Below are positions 16,727 through 24,811 of a stretch of DNA of 64,000 nt, one piece after another (the stretch's first letter is position 1; each line of letters begins with the position of its first letter). Location: positions 1-64,000 of the forward strand of contig UCEU01000026.1 in the NCBI GenBank assembly GCA_900471485.1. Reading direction: 5' to 3'. Source of the stretch: Hyphomicrobiales bacterium. GTDB taxonomy: Bacteria; Pseudomonadota; Alphaproteobacteria; Rhizobiales; Rhizobiaceae. The notes under the pieces are model-generated. The model was not told the origin of the DNA and did not search any database. It saw nothing but the letters and a program-made list of their open reading frames with translations. The position numbers and the translations under genes were made by a program.

Positions 16727-18157
16727 GTGGAAAAGGCAGAAATCGGGCTGATCGGCCTTGCCGTCATGGGTTCCAACCTGGCGCTGAATATCGCCGAAAA
16801 AGGCAACAAGATCGCGGTTTTCAACCGTACTCCTGAGAAAACGGATGAATTCTACGAGAGCGCCGGCGATCTGAAGAAGCAGATCATTCCGTGCAAGACG
16901 ATCGAGGAATTCGTCGAGGCGATCCGCCCGCCGCGTCCGATCATTATCATGATCAAGGCCGGCGAGCCGGTTGATCAGCAGATGGAGCTACTGCGCCCGT
17001 ATCTGTCCAAGGGCGACATCATGATCGATGCCGGCAACGCCAACTTCCGCGACACGATCGCCCGCTTCGACCGCCTCAAGGACACCGACCTGACCTTCAT
17101 CGGCATGGGTGTTTCCGGTGGCGAGGAAGGTGCGCGTCATGGCCCGTCGATCATGGTCGGCGGCACGGAAGATAGCTGGAAGCGGGTCGAACCGGTGTTG
17201 ACCTCGATCGCCGCCAAGTACAAGGGCGACCCCTGCGTCGCTTGGCTCGGCAATGACGGCGCCGGTCACTTCGTCAAGACGATCCACAACGGCATCGAAT
17301 ATGCCGACATGCAGATGATCGCCGAAATCTACGGCATCCTGCGCGATGGCCTCGGCAAGAACGCCAAGGAAATCTCCGGCATCTTCGGCGATTGGAACAA
17401 GGGTCGCCTGAACTCCTATCTGATCGAAATCTCCGAGAAGGTTCTGGCCGCGACCGACCCGATCTCCGGCGGTGCGATGGTCGACATGATCCTCGACAAG
17501 GCTGGCCAGAAGGGCACCGGCAAGTGGTCGGCGATCGAAGCGCAGAACATGGGCATCCCGGCAACTGCAATCGAAGCGGCTGTTGCCGCCCGCAGCCTGT
17601 CGTCGATGAAGACCGAGCGCGAAGCCGCCGAGAAGATCTTCGGCAAGCCGGAATACAAGTTCCCGATCGCCTTCGGTCCCGAGCTCGTCAAGGATCTGGA
17701 ACTGGCTCTGTTCGCCGCCAAGATCGGCGCTTACGCGCAGGGCTTCGCGGTGATGGCGGAAGCCTCGCGCGAGTTCAAATGGTCGCTGCCGATGCCAACG
17801 ATCGCCAAGATCTGGCGCGATGGCTGCATCATCCGCTCGCAGTTCCTCGACGAGATCACCTCCGCCTTCACCAAGGCGCCGGACGCCGCGAACCTGATCG
17901 TGACGCCTGCTTTCTCGGACATGGTCAAGGAATCGCTGCCGGCGCTTCGCCGCGTCGTTGGTGCGGCTCTTCAGGCCGGCCTGCCTGTTCCGGCGCTCAC
18001 CTCGGCGCTGACCTACTTCGACGCCTACCGCCAGAGCCGCGGCACCGCCAACCTGATCCAGGCACAGCGCGACTTCTTCGGCGCCCACGGCTTCGATCGC
18101 CTCGACGGCAAGGACTTCCACCACGGCCCATGGGGCAGCGGTGCGGCAACCTTCTAA
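16727..18157 (+). CDS. gnd: 6-Phosphogluconate dehydrogenase (decarboxylating)
   Basis: Oxidative pentose-phosphate enzyme converting 6-phosphogluconate to ribulose 5-phosphate, CO2 and NADPH. The 476 residues show the N-terminal NADP motif IGLIGLAVMGSNLALNIAEKG, the substrate loop IGMGVSGGEEGARHGPSIMVGG, the catalytic block AGHFVKTIHNGIEYADMQMI with Lys and His-Asn, and the C-terminal tail ending in the conserved FHHGPWGS-type sequence. The GTG at 16727 follows GGAGG by six bases and gives the standard N-terminus, so the open frame back to 16520 is discounted. A clear terminator follows. It is monocistronic. Confidence 0.97.
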   Translation: MEKAEIGLIGLAVMGSNLALNIAEKGNKIAVFNRTPEKTDEFYESAGDLKKQIIPCKTIEEFVEAIRPPRPIIIMIKAGEPVDQQMELLRPYLSKGDIMIDAGNANFRDTIARFDRLKDTDLTFIGMGVSGGEEGARHGPSIMVGGTEDSWKRVEPVLTSIAAKYKGDPCVAWLGNDGAGHFVKTIHNGIEYADMQMIAEIYGILRDGLGKNAKEISGIFGDWNKGRLNSYLIEISEKVLAATDPISGGAMVDMILDKAGQKGTGKWSAIEAQNMGIPATAIEAAVAARSLSSMKTEREAAEKIFGKPEYKFPIAFGPELVKDLELALFAAKIGAYAQGFAVMAEASREFKWSLPMPTIAKIWRDGCIIRSQFLDEITSAFTKAPDAANLIVTPAFSDMVKESLPALRRVVGAALQAGLPVPALTSALTYFDAYRQSRGTANLIQAQRDFFGAHGFDRLDGKDFHHGPWGSGAATF

Positions 18158-18178
18158 GGTTTGCTCTCTGAAAATGAC

Positions 18179-18209
18179 AGCAGCCGGGCCATTGGTCCGG
18201 CTGCTTTGC
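18179..18209 (+). terminator. Rho-independent terminator after gnd
   Basis: AGCAGCCGGGCC (18179-18190) pairs with GGTCCGGCTGCT (18194-18205), a 12-bp stem with one G-T pair and a three-base loop, followed by TTTG. It lies 20 bases beyond the gnd stop. Confidence 0.82.
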
Positions 18210-18230
18210 GTTTGGGCCAATTAACCTGGT

Positions 18231-18788
18231 TCAGAACTGGATTTCGGCGGCGGCGCGGACGATCGACAGCGCCGATCCGGCATCGAAATCATCAAGCGTC
18301 TCGTTATGGTGGGCGACGATCTCGGCGAAGGTCAATGAGCCCGAATCGGCGGTCGTGTGGCCGTCGGCGATCAGGGTGACGTTGTAGCCAAGCGAGACGG
18401 CGCGGCGCACCGTGGTGTCGACGCAGAATTGCGACATGCAGCCGCCGATGATGAGATGGGTCACGGAGCGCTCCGTCAGCCGTTCGGTCAAATCAATCTC
18501 GAAGAAAGAGTCGGCGCTCTTCTTGTGAACGACGGTGTCGCCGCTGCCAGGCGCGAGTTCCGGTCTGATTTCCCAGCCTTTCGTGCCGACCGCGAGGCGA
18601 TGGCCCGGATCGCCGTCGTGCTGCACGAGGATGACCGGGACGCGATCCTGCCTTGCGCGTTCCCTGAGTGTGGCAAGGCGCGTGACGGTCTCATCAAGCG
18701 CGGTGTCAATTAATGGCTGTTGCTCGGGCGTACCCTTGCCGGCGACGATGGCGTTCTGCACATCGATGATGAGGAGAGCCTTGGTCAT
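18231..18788 (-). CDS. Isochorismatase-family cysteine hydrolase
   Basis: Cysteine hydrolase of 185 residues. The family triad is visible: Asp9 in LLIIDVQNA, a lysine at 89/90 in VVHKKSADSFF and Cys122 in MSQFCVDTTVR, with the cis-peptide region IGGC before it. Members hydrolyse isochorismate, nicotinamide or other amides; the substrate here is not evident. The ATG at 18788 follows AGGAAAG and gives the canonical MTKALLIIDVQ start. The gene is downstream of the LacI regulator on the same strand, 30 bases away, and may be cotranscribed with it. Confidence 0.9.
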   Translation of the reverse strand: MTKALLIIDVQNAIVAGKGTPEQQPLIDTALDETVTRLATLRERARQDRVPVILVQHDGDPGHRLAVGTKGWEIRPELAPGSGDTVVHKKSADSFFEIDLTERLTERSVTHLIIGGCMSQFCVDTTVRRAVSLGYNVTLIADGHTTADSGSLTFAEIVAHHNETLDDFDAGSALSIVRAAAEIQF

Positions 18789-18817
18789 GCGCTGTCTTTC
18801 CTGGTTTGCAGCGTTCG

Positions 18818-19858
18818 TCAGTTGCCCGGCCGTGCCCACACCGGCTGACTGATGCTTTGCAGCAGTTCCGGCTCCACGCCATCGATACGGGCGATGACGG
18901 CCTTGGCCATCTCGCGGCCGGCGTGGCGGACGTCTTCATAGGCGGTGATGATCTCCGGGCGGATCCAGTTGAGGATCGGCGCCGATTCCTTCGAGGCCAT
19001 GTCGACATCGTGGCCGAGGCGCTTGCCGGCGGCTTCGATGCCGGCGTTCACGGCGATGGCGGCGCTGCCGGCGAGACAGACGATACCATCGGGCGCGTTG
19101 CTGGATCGCATCATGGTCTCGACAGCGTTGCGGATTTCCTCAAGCGGCGTGTCTATGGTGACGCGTAGGGGCACTTCCTCGGCGCCGTAATCATGCAGAC
19201 CGGTCTGGAAGCCGATGCGCGTGTGCGTGTAGTAGGTGAGCTTGCTCGGCGGCTGGAGGAGGGCAATGCGCTTGCGGCCGCGCGCCACAAGTTTCTGCAC
19301 GGCCTGGTGCGCGAAGGCTTCGTTGTCGAAGTCGTGGAAGGGATGGACCAGTCCGGCATCGGTGCGTCCATGCGTGGCGAACGGCATGTTGCGTTCGCTG
19401 AGCAGGCGCACACGCGGATCGTCGGGCTCGATGCGGGAGATGATGACGCCGTCGGCGGAGCCCGTTTCCAGGATGTAGCGCACCGGCAGCATCGGGTCCT
19501 TGCTGTGCGAATGCGGCGTGACGACGATATGGTAGGGCGTGCCGGTCAGGACCTCGGAGATGCCGAAGACCAGCTGACTCGAGAAGCCCATGATCTCTTC
19601 ATCAATGCTCAAAACAAGCGCGATGACGTTGGTCTTGCCGGTTCTGAGGCGCACGCCGGCGCGGTTCGGCTGGTAGCCGAGCTGGCTTGCCACCATCCGC
19701 ACGCGTTCCTTGGTCTCCGCGCCGATGTCGGGTGCATCCTTCAATGCTCTGGAAACAGTGGTGATGCCGAGGCCGGTCATGAAGGCGATCGTCTTCAGTG
19801 TCGGTCTTTCCCGAGAAGCCTCGGTCGCCGTCGTCCCGAAATTCGCTTTGTTTTTCAT
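18818..19858 (-). CDS. LacI-family transcriptional regulator
   Basis: DNA-binding regulator of 346 residues. The helix-turn-helix is [23 protein letters not shown] (about 19-41), followed by the hinge [16 protein letters not shown] and a periplasmic-binding-protein-like effector domain (about 65-335) with [15 protein letters not shown] and [14 protein letters not shown]. The ATG at 19858 gives the usual N-terminus; the frame is open to 20047 but that part overlaps the control region. It diverges from the sugar ABC operon and is the obvious local regulator; a perfect palindrome with a central CG lies in its leader, as expected for LacI-type sites. Confidence 0.93.
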   Translation of the reverse strand: MKNKANFGTTATEASRERPTLKTIAFMTGLGITTVSRALKDAPDIGAETKERVRMVASQLGYQPNRAGVRLRTGKTNVIALVLSIDEEIMGFSSQLVFGISEVLTGTPYHIVVTPHSHSKDPMLPVRYILETGSADGVIISRIEPDDPRVRLLSERNMPFATHGRTDAGLVHPFHDFDNEAFAHQAVQKLVARGRKRIALLQPPSKLTYYTHTRIGFQTGLHDYGAEEVPLRVTIDTPLEEIRNAVETMMRSSNAPDGIVCLAGSAAIAVNAGIEAAGKRLGHDVDMASKESAPILNWIRPEIITAYEDVRHAGREMAKAVIARIDGVEPELLQSISQPVWARPGN

Positions 19859-19960
19859 CCCTCTAGGCCGTCCTACGCGATTTGGTTCGCTTATAGATGC
19901 TTTTCGCAGCGCTGTAAGCAGGATTACACAAATGTCGTTCCCTCCCACGGGTCTCAAAAT

Positions 19961-19974
19961 CTGTAACGTTACAG
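19961..19974. promoter_or_regulatory. Perfect LacI-type operator palindrome
   Basis: CTGTAACGTTACAG is a perfect 14-bp palindrome with the central CG step typical of LacI/GalR-family operators. It lies 103 bases upstream of the LacI-type gene start and about 340 bases upstream of the binding-protein gene, so it could act on either promoter. Confidence 0.65.
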
Positions 19975-20281
19975 TAGAATTGTCGAGCGATTTTTGCGGC
20001 AGGTTTGGCGCGAATACAGCTTTTGATTGAATGCGTCGATTCCGCACTAATTTTTTGCGACAGCGAACGAGCTTTGCAGATCACGTCAGGATACCAGTGA
20101 AGAAACGTGTTTTATAACGGATACTTATGATAAATGTTCAAGTGCACATTTCCTCGTCGATGCCGGTGGTTCTCTTGCGAGAATACGGCAAATTCGGCAG
20201 GCAAAGGTAGCAAAGCATGGCCAGAAAGAAAATTTTGGAGGGTGGCTGTTGCGCGGTAATATCGATTGAACTAAGTTTTTC

Positions 20282-20295
20282 CGGCAACGTTTCAG
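20282..20295. promoter_or_regulatory. Second, degenerate operator next to the binding-protein gene
   Basis: CGGCAACGTTTCAG matches the perfect operator at 19961 in 11 of 14 positions, including the AACGTT core. It lies directly ahead of the GGGAGGAG ribosome-binding site of the substrate-binding protein gene, a position where a bound repressor would block expression. Confidence 0.5.
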
Positions 20296-20311
20296 TGAGG
20301 GAGGAGAACTC

Positions 20312-21547
20312 ATGAATATTCGTTTGATGGCGGCAGCGCTGTGCGCATCCGTCGCCCTGCCGCTCGGTGCGGCACAGGCCACCGATCTTGAAGTCACGCA
20401 TTGGTGGACGTCGGGTGGTGAAGCTGCCGCCGTGGCGGAACTCGCCAAGGCATTCGACGCCACCGGCAACAAGTGGGTGGATGGTGCCATCGCCGGTTCC
20501 GGCGGCACGGCGCGTCCGATCATGATCAGCCGCATCACCGGCGGCGATCCGATGGGCGCCACGCAGTTCAACCACGGCCGTCAGGCGGAAGAACTCGTTC
20601 AGGCCGGCCTGATGCGCGACCTGACCGATGTCGCGACCGCGGAACATTGGAAGGACATCGTCCGTCCGTCGAACCTTCTGGATTCCTGCACGATCGACGG
20701 CAAGATCTATTGCGCGCCTGTAAACATCCACTCCTGGCAGTGGCTGTGGCTCTCGAATGCCGCCTTCAAGAAGGCCGGCGTCGAAGTGCCGAAGAACTGG
20801 GACGAGTTCGTCGCTGCCGGTCCGGCTCTCGAAAAGGCCGGTATCGTGCCGCTCGCCGTCGGCGGACAGGCATGGCAGTCGTCGGGCGCGTTCGACGTTC
20901 TGCTGCTGGCGCTTGCCGGCAAGGACACGTTCTACAAGGTCTACAAGGACAAGGATGCCGAAGTCGCCGCCGGTCCTGAGATCGCCAAGATCTTCAAGGC
21001 CGCCGACGATGCCCGCAAGATGTCCAAGGGCACCAACGTCCAGGATTGGAACCAGGCAACCAATCTCGTCATCACCGGCAAGGCCGGCGGCCAGATCATG
21101 GGTGACTGGGCGCAGGGCGAGTTCCAGCTCGCCGGCCAGAAGGCAGGCACCGACTATACGTGCCTTCCGGGTCTCGGCGTCACCGACATGATCGCAACGG
21201 GTGGTGACGCCTTCTACTTCCCGCTGCTCAAGGATGAAGAGAAGTCCAAGGCGCAGGCCGTTCTCGCCAAGACGCTGCTCGATCCGAAGACGCAGGTTGC
21301 ATTCAACCTGAAGAAGGGCTCGCTGCCGGTGCGTGGCGACGTCGATCTGGGTGCGGCCAACGACTGCATGAAGAAGGGTCTCGACATCCTCGCGAAGGGC
21401 AATGTCGTCGAGTGGACCGACCAGCTGCTTTCGGCCGATAGCCAGAAGCAGAAGGAAGACCTCTTCGCGGAGTTCTTCTCCAATGCATCGATGACGCCCG
21501 AAGACGCGCAGAAGCGCTTTGCTGAAATCATCGGCTCCGCCGACTGA
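20312..21547 (+). CDS. Sugar ABC transporter substrate-binding protein
   Basis: Periplasmic solute-binding protein (family 1, CUT1 type) of 411 residues. Residues 1-23 form a signal peptide with cleavage after AQA; the mature start TDLEVTHWWTSGGEAAAVAELAKAFDATG is typical of glucose/mannose or oligosaccharide binders. The ATG follows a strong GGGAGGAG site. It heads an operon with two permeases and an ATPase, followed by mannosidase and oxidoreductase genes, so a mannoside or another beta-linked oligosaccharide is the likely ligand; this is inference from context. A stable hairpin separates it from the first permease, as is common where binding protein is needed in excess. Confidence 0.93.
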   Translation: MNIRLMAAALCASVALPLGAAQATDLEVTHWWTSGGEAAAVAELAKAFDATGNKWVDGAIAGSGGTARPIMISRITGGDPMGATQFNHGRQAEELVQAGLMRDLTDVATAEHWKDIVRPSNLLDSCTIDGKIYCAPVNIHSWQWLWLSNAAFKKAGVEVPKNWDEFVAAGPALEKAGIVPLAVGGQAWQSSGAFDVLLLALAGKDTFYKVYKDKDAEVAAGPEIAKIFKAADDARKMSKGTNVQDWNQATNLVITGKAGGQIMGDWAQGEFQLAGQKAGTDYTCLPGLGVTDMIATGGDAFYFPLLKDEEKSKAQAVLAKTLLDPKTQVAFNLKKGSLPVRGDVDLGAANDCMKKGLDILAKGNVVEWTDQLLSADSQKQKEDLFAEFFSNASMTPEDAQKRFAEIIGSAD

Positions 21548-21656
21548 TCGTCTGCTCATGCTGTTGCGATCCGGCTTCTCGCCCAGGAACGGGATGCCGG
21601 ATCTGCCGCAAACGCCGTGAGGCGACTGGGGCCGCAACAGCGCTTTCCCGATGAAA

Positions 21657-21681
21657 CCCGGCCGCGGAGGATGCGGCCGGG
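21657..21681 (+). terminator. Strong hairpin between binding-protein and permease genes
   Basis: CCCGGCCGC (21657-21665) and GCGGCCGGG (21673-21681) form a perfect 9-bp stem with a 7-base loop in a 224-base gap. There is no T-run, so it is more likely an mRNA-stabilising or attenuating element than a full terminator. Confidence 0.55.
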
Positions 21682-21771
21682 ATCATCCGGGGAGGGAAGA
21701 GACGGGAGCGGTGTCCGGAATCGGCTGCTGCTCTCGGTCACAAAAGCAAGTGCGTGTCAGGAGGAAACACA

Positions 21772-22677
21772 ATGACGGGTCCAGCGAAAGCAGGCCGGCC
21801 AAATCAGTTGCTACGCAACCTGAATTCCAAAATCGCATCGATCCCGATGATTCTCACCGCCCTGGTCATCTTCCTCGGCGGCACACTCTGGACGGTGTTC
21901 TATTCCTTCACCAACTCGAAGCTCCTGCCAAGGATGAGCTTCGTTGGTTTCGACCAGTATCATCGGCTCTGGGCCGCGCCGCGATGGATCGTCTCCATCG
22001 AAAACCTAGCCATCTACGGTATCTTCTCGCTGATCTTCAGCTTGGTGATCGGCTTCACGCTGGCCGCCCTGATGGACCAGAAGATCCGCTTCGAGAATGC
22101 CTTCCGTACCATCTTCCTCTACCCCTTCGCTCTGTCCTTCATCGTCACGGGCCTCGTCTGGCAGTGGGTGCTCAATCCCGAGTTCGGCGTGCAGTCGGTG
22201 GTGCGTTCGCTCGGCTGGACGAGCTTCACCTTCGACCCGCTCTATACGCCGAGCATCGTGATCTATGGCGTGTTGATCGCGGCGCTCTGGCAGGGAACGG
22301 GGCTCGTGATGTGCCTGATGCTCGCCGGCCTGCGCGGGATCGACGAGGACATCTGGAAGGCTTCGCGCGTCGACGGCATTCCGATGTGGAAGACCTATCT
22401 CTTCATCGTCATCCCGATGATGCGTCCGGTTTTCATCACTACGCTCGTCATCATCGCGTCAGGCATCGTCAAGGTGTACGACCTCGTGGTGGCGCAGACG
22501 TCGGGTGGACCCGGCATCTCGTCGGAAGTGCCGGCCAAGTATGTCTATGACTACATGTTCCAGGCGCAGAACCTGGGGCAGGGCTTCGCCGCCTCGACCA
22601 TGATGCTGATCACGGTCGCGATCATCATCATTCCATGGGCTTATCTGGAATTCGGGGGAGGGCGTAAACGTGCCTGA
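21772..22677 (+). CDS. Sugar ABC transporter permease (MalF-like)
   Basis: First membrane subunit of the CUT1 importer, 301 residues with six expected transmembrane segments beginning with IPMILTALVIFLGGTLWTVFYSF. The EAA loop that contacts the ATPase is seen in EDIWKASRVDGIPMWKTYLFIVIP. The ATG at 21772 is preceded by AGGAGG at good spacing, which decides against the in-frame ATG at 21754. Its end overlaps the second permease start by eight bases. Confidence 0.93.
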   Translation: MTGPAKAGRPNQLLRNLNSKIASIPMILTALVIFLGGTLWTVFYSFTNSKLLPRMSFVGFDQYHRLWAAPRWIVSIENLAIYGIFSLIFSLVIGFTLAALMDQKIRFENAFRTIFLYPFALSFIVTGLVWQWVLNPEFGVQSVVRSLGWTSFTFDPLYTPSIVIYGVLIAALWQGTGLVMCLMLAGLRGIDEDIWKASRVDGIPMWKTYLFIVIPMMRPVFITTLVIIASGIVKVYDLVVAQTSGGPGISSEVPAKYVYDYMFQAQNLGQGFAASTMMLITVAIIIIPWAYLEFGGGRKRA

Positions 22678-23608
22678 TACCATCGCTCTCAAGACGGCTG
22701 AAGTCGCACTGTCGCCATCCAAGTCCTTCGACGGACCCAACGGTCCGAAGCCGAAGCGGGTGCTCTCGCCACGCAACATCATGCTCTACGGCACGCTGTT
22801 CGTCGCCGCCGCCTACTATCTGCTGCCGCTCTACGTGATGATCGTCACGTCGCTGAAGGGCATGCCCGAAATCCGCATGGGCAACATCTTCTCGCCGCCG
22901 ATGGAAATCACCTTCGAGCCGTGGGTAAAGGCCTGGGCGACAGCCTGCACAGGGCTCAACTGCGACGGTCTCTCGCGCGGGTTCTGGAACTCGGTGAGGA
23001 TCACCGTGCCTTCGGTCGTCGTCTCGATCGCAATTGCCTCGGTCAATGGCTATGCGCTCGCCAACTGGCGCTTCAAGGGTTCCGAGCTGTTCTTCTCGAT
23101 CCTCGTCATCGGCGCGTTCATTCCCTACCAGGTGATGATCTATCCGATCGTCATCGTGCTCAGGGAGATCGGCATCTACGGGACGCTGACCGGCCTCATC
23201 ATCGTGCATTCGATCTTCGGCATGCCGATCCTGACGCTGCTCTTCCGCAACTACTTCGCATCGCTGCCGCAGGAGCTGTTCAAGGCCGCCCGCGTCGATG
23301 GCGCCGGCTTCTGGCAGATCTTTTTGAAGATCATGGTGCCGATGTCGCTGCCGATCTTCGTGGTCGCCATGATCCTGCAGATCACCGGCATCTGGAACGA
23401 CTTCCTGTTCGGCGTGGTCTTCACCCGGCCGGATACCTATCCGATGACCGTGCAGCTCAACAACATCGTCAATTCCGTCCAGGGCGTGAAGGAATACAAC
23501 GTCAACATGGCCGCAACGATCCTCACGGGTCTGGTGCCGCTCGTCGTGTATTTCGTGTCGGGACGTCTGTTCGTCCGCGGCATCGCCGCCGGCGCAGTGA
23601 AAGGCTGA
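22670..23608 (+). CDS. Sugar ABC transporter permease (MalG-like)
   Basis: Second membrane subunit of the CUT1 importer, 312 residues. It starts at GTG 22670, overlapping the previous gene by eight bases. A soluble N-terminus of about 35 residues precedes the first membrane segment (NIMLYGTLFVAAAYYLLPLYVMIVTSLKG). The EAA loop is QELFKAARVDGAGFWQIFLKIMVPMSLP, followed by the usual WNDFLFGVVF segment. It pairs with the preceding permease and the ATPase that starts four bases downstream. Confidence 0.93.
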   Translation: MPDTIALKTAEVALSPSKSFDGPNGPKPKRVLSPRNIMLYGTLFVAAAYYLLPLYVMIVTSLKGMPEIRMGNIFSPPMEITFEPWVKAWATACTGLNCDGLSRGFWNSVRITVPSVVVSIAIASVNGYALANWRFKGSELFFSILVIGAFIPYQVMIYPIVIVLREIGIYGTLTGLIIVHSIFGMPILTLLFRNYFASLPQELFKAARVDGAGFWQIFLKIMVPMSLPIFVVAMILQITGIWNDFLFGVVFTRPDTYPMTVQLNNIVNSVQGVKEYNVNMAATILTGLVPLVVYFVSGRLFVRGIAAGAVKG

Positions 23609-23611
23609 TCC

Positions 23612-24697
23612 ATGAATTCAAGCGTTTCCATCAAAGACCTTTCGCTGAACTTCGGCGCCGTCAGCGTGCTCAAGGATCTCAACCTCGAGATCAATGACGG
23701 CGAGTTCCTGGTGCTGCTCGGCTCGTCCGGCTGCGGCAAGTCGACCCTGCTCAACTGCATCGCCGGCCTGCTCGACATCAGCGAGGGACAGATCCACATC
23801 AAGGGCCGCAACGTCACCTGGGAAGAGCCCAAGGACCGCGGCATCGGCATGGTGTTCCAGTCCTACGCGCTTTATCCGCAGATGACGGTGGAGAAGAACC
23901 TCTCCTTCGGCCTGCAGGTCGCCAAGATTCCGCAATCCGATATCGACAAGCGCGTGGCCAGGGCTTCCGAAATCCTGCAGATTCAGCCGCTCCTGAAGCG
24001 CAAGCCGGCGGAGCTTTCCGGCGGCCAGCGGCAGCGCGTGGCGATCGGCCGTGCTCTGGTGCGCGATGTCGATGTGTTCCTGTTCGACGAGCCGCTCTCC
24101 AACCTCGACGCCAAGCTGCGTTCGGAGCTGCGCGTCGAGATCAAGCGGCTGCACCAGTCGCTGAAAAACACGATGATCTACGTCACCCACGACCAGATCG
24201 AGGCGCTGACGCTCGCCGACCGCATCGCGATCATGAAGAACGGCGAGATCCAGCAGCTTGCCGATCCGACGACGATCTACAACAAGCCGCGCAGCCTGTT
24301 CGTCGCCGGCTTCATCGGCTCGCCGTCGATGAACTTCCTGCGCGGCGAGATCGCCAAGCGGGGCGACGCCACCGTGTTCACCGCCAATGGTGTCGATTTC
24401 AACGTCGATGCCTATGAGGCGAGCGGGCCGCTGCAGCCGGGCCGGAAGGTGACGCTCGGCGTGCGGCCGGAGCATATCAAGGTCAACGAGAACCTCGGCG
24501 CCGAGGTTCACGACGCGACCGTGGATATCGAGGAGCCGATGGGCGCCGACAACCTGCTCTGGCTGAAGCATGCCGGGCATACGATGTCGGTGCGCATCAA
24601 CGGCGCCCGCCGCTTCAGTCCCGGCTCCGCCGTCAAGCTCGGCTTCGACATGTCGCTGGCGTCGATCTTCGACGCCGAGACGGAACTGCGCCTTTAG
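23612..24697 (+). CDS. Sugar ABC transporter ATP-binding protein (MalK/UgpC-like)
   Basis: Energising subunit of the CUT1 importer, 361 residues. Walker A is LGSSGCGKST (36-45), the Q-loop is MVFQSYALYP (80-89), the ABC signature LSGGQ is at 135-139, Walker B is DVFLFDEP (154-161) and the switch His193 lies in VTHDQIEA. A C-terminal TOBE-type regulatory domain (about 235-361) includes LGVRPEHIKVNE. All catalytic motifs are intact. A GC-rich hairpin after the stop separates it from the mannosidase gene. Confidence 0.95.
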   Translation: MNSSVSIKDLSLNFGAVSVLKDLNLEINDGEFLVLLGSSGCGKSTLLNCIAGLLDISEGQIHIKGRNVTWEEPKDRGIGMVFQSYALYPQMTVEKNLSFGLQVAKIPQSDIDKRVARASEILQIQPLLKRKPAELSGGQRQRVAIGRALVRDVDVFLFDEPLSNLDAKLRSELRVEIKRLHQSLKNTMIYVTHDQIEALTLADRIAIMKNGEIQQLADPTTIYNKPRSLFVAGFIGSPSMNFLRGEIAKRGDATVFTANGVDFNVDAYEASGPLQPGRKVTLGVRPEHIKVNENLGAEVHDATVDIEEPMGADNLLWLKHAGHTMSVRINGARRFSPGSAVKLGFDMSLASIFDAETELRL

Positions 24698-24709
24698 ACG
24701 ACTACGCTG

Positions 24710-24747
24710 CGGGCGGGGCCGTCCCAAGCGGTTCCGCCCGTTCTTCC
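24710..24747 (+). terminator. Hairpin after the ABC transporter genes
   Basis: CGGGCGGGGCCG (24710-24721) pairs with CGGTTCCGCCCG (24729-24740) through 12 pairs (two G-T), loop of seven bases, then TTCTTCC. It may partly terminate or attenuate transcription before the mannosidase gene. Confidence 0.55.
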
Positions 24748-24811
24748 AATACCACATTCGGTCGCAGCCCGGTGACGGGTTCTCCCAAGAGCGGCCTGAT
24801 CGGACAGTGCT

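Larger units (their letters stand above)
19859..20311. other. Divergent control region between lacI-type gene and sugar operon
   Basis: A 453-base region without a convincing gene, more AT-rich than its surroundings. It contains the two operator-like palindromes listed separately and an additional TGTAA-N6-TTACA inverted repeat at 19913-19928. A 32-codon open frame (20217-20315) ends by overlapping the next ATG, but has no good ribosome-binding site. Confidence 0.6.

Noticed and set aside
19913-19928. TGTAA-N6-TTACA as a third LacI operator
   Set aside because: LacI-family operators normally have a central CG and no six-base spacer; it may be a site for another regulator or chance.
20217-20315. 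A 32-codon upstream open frame ending on the ATG of the sugar-binding protein gene
   Set aside because: No good ribosome-binding site, and the binding-protein gene has its own strong site; the overlap is likely chance.
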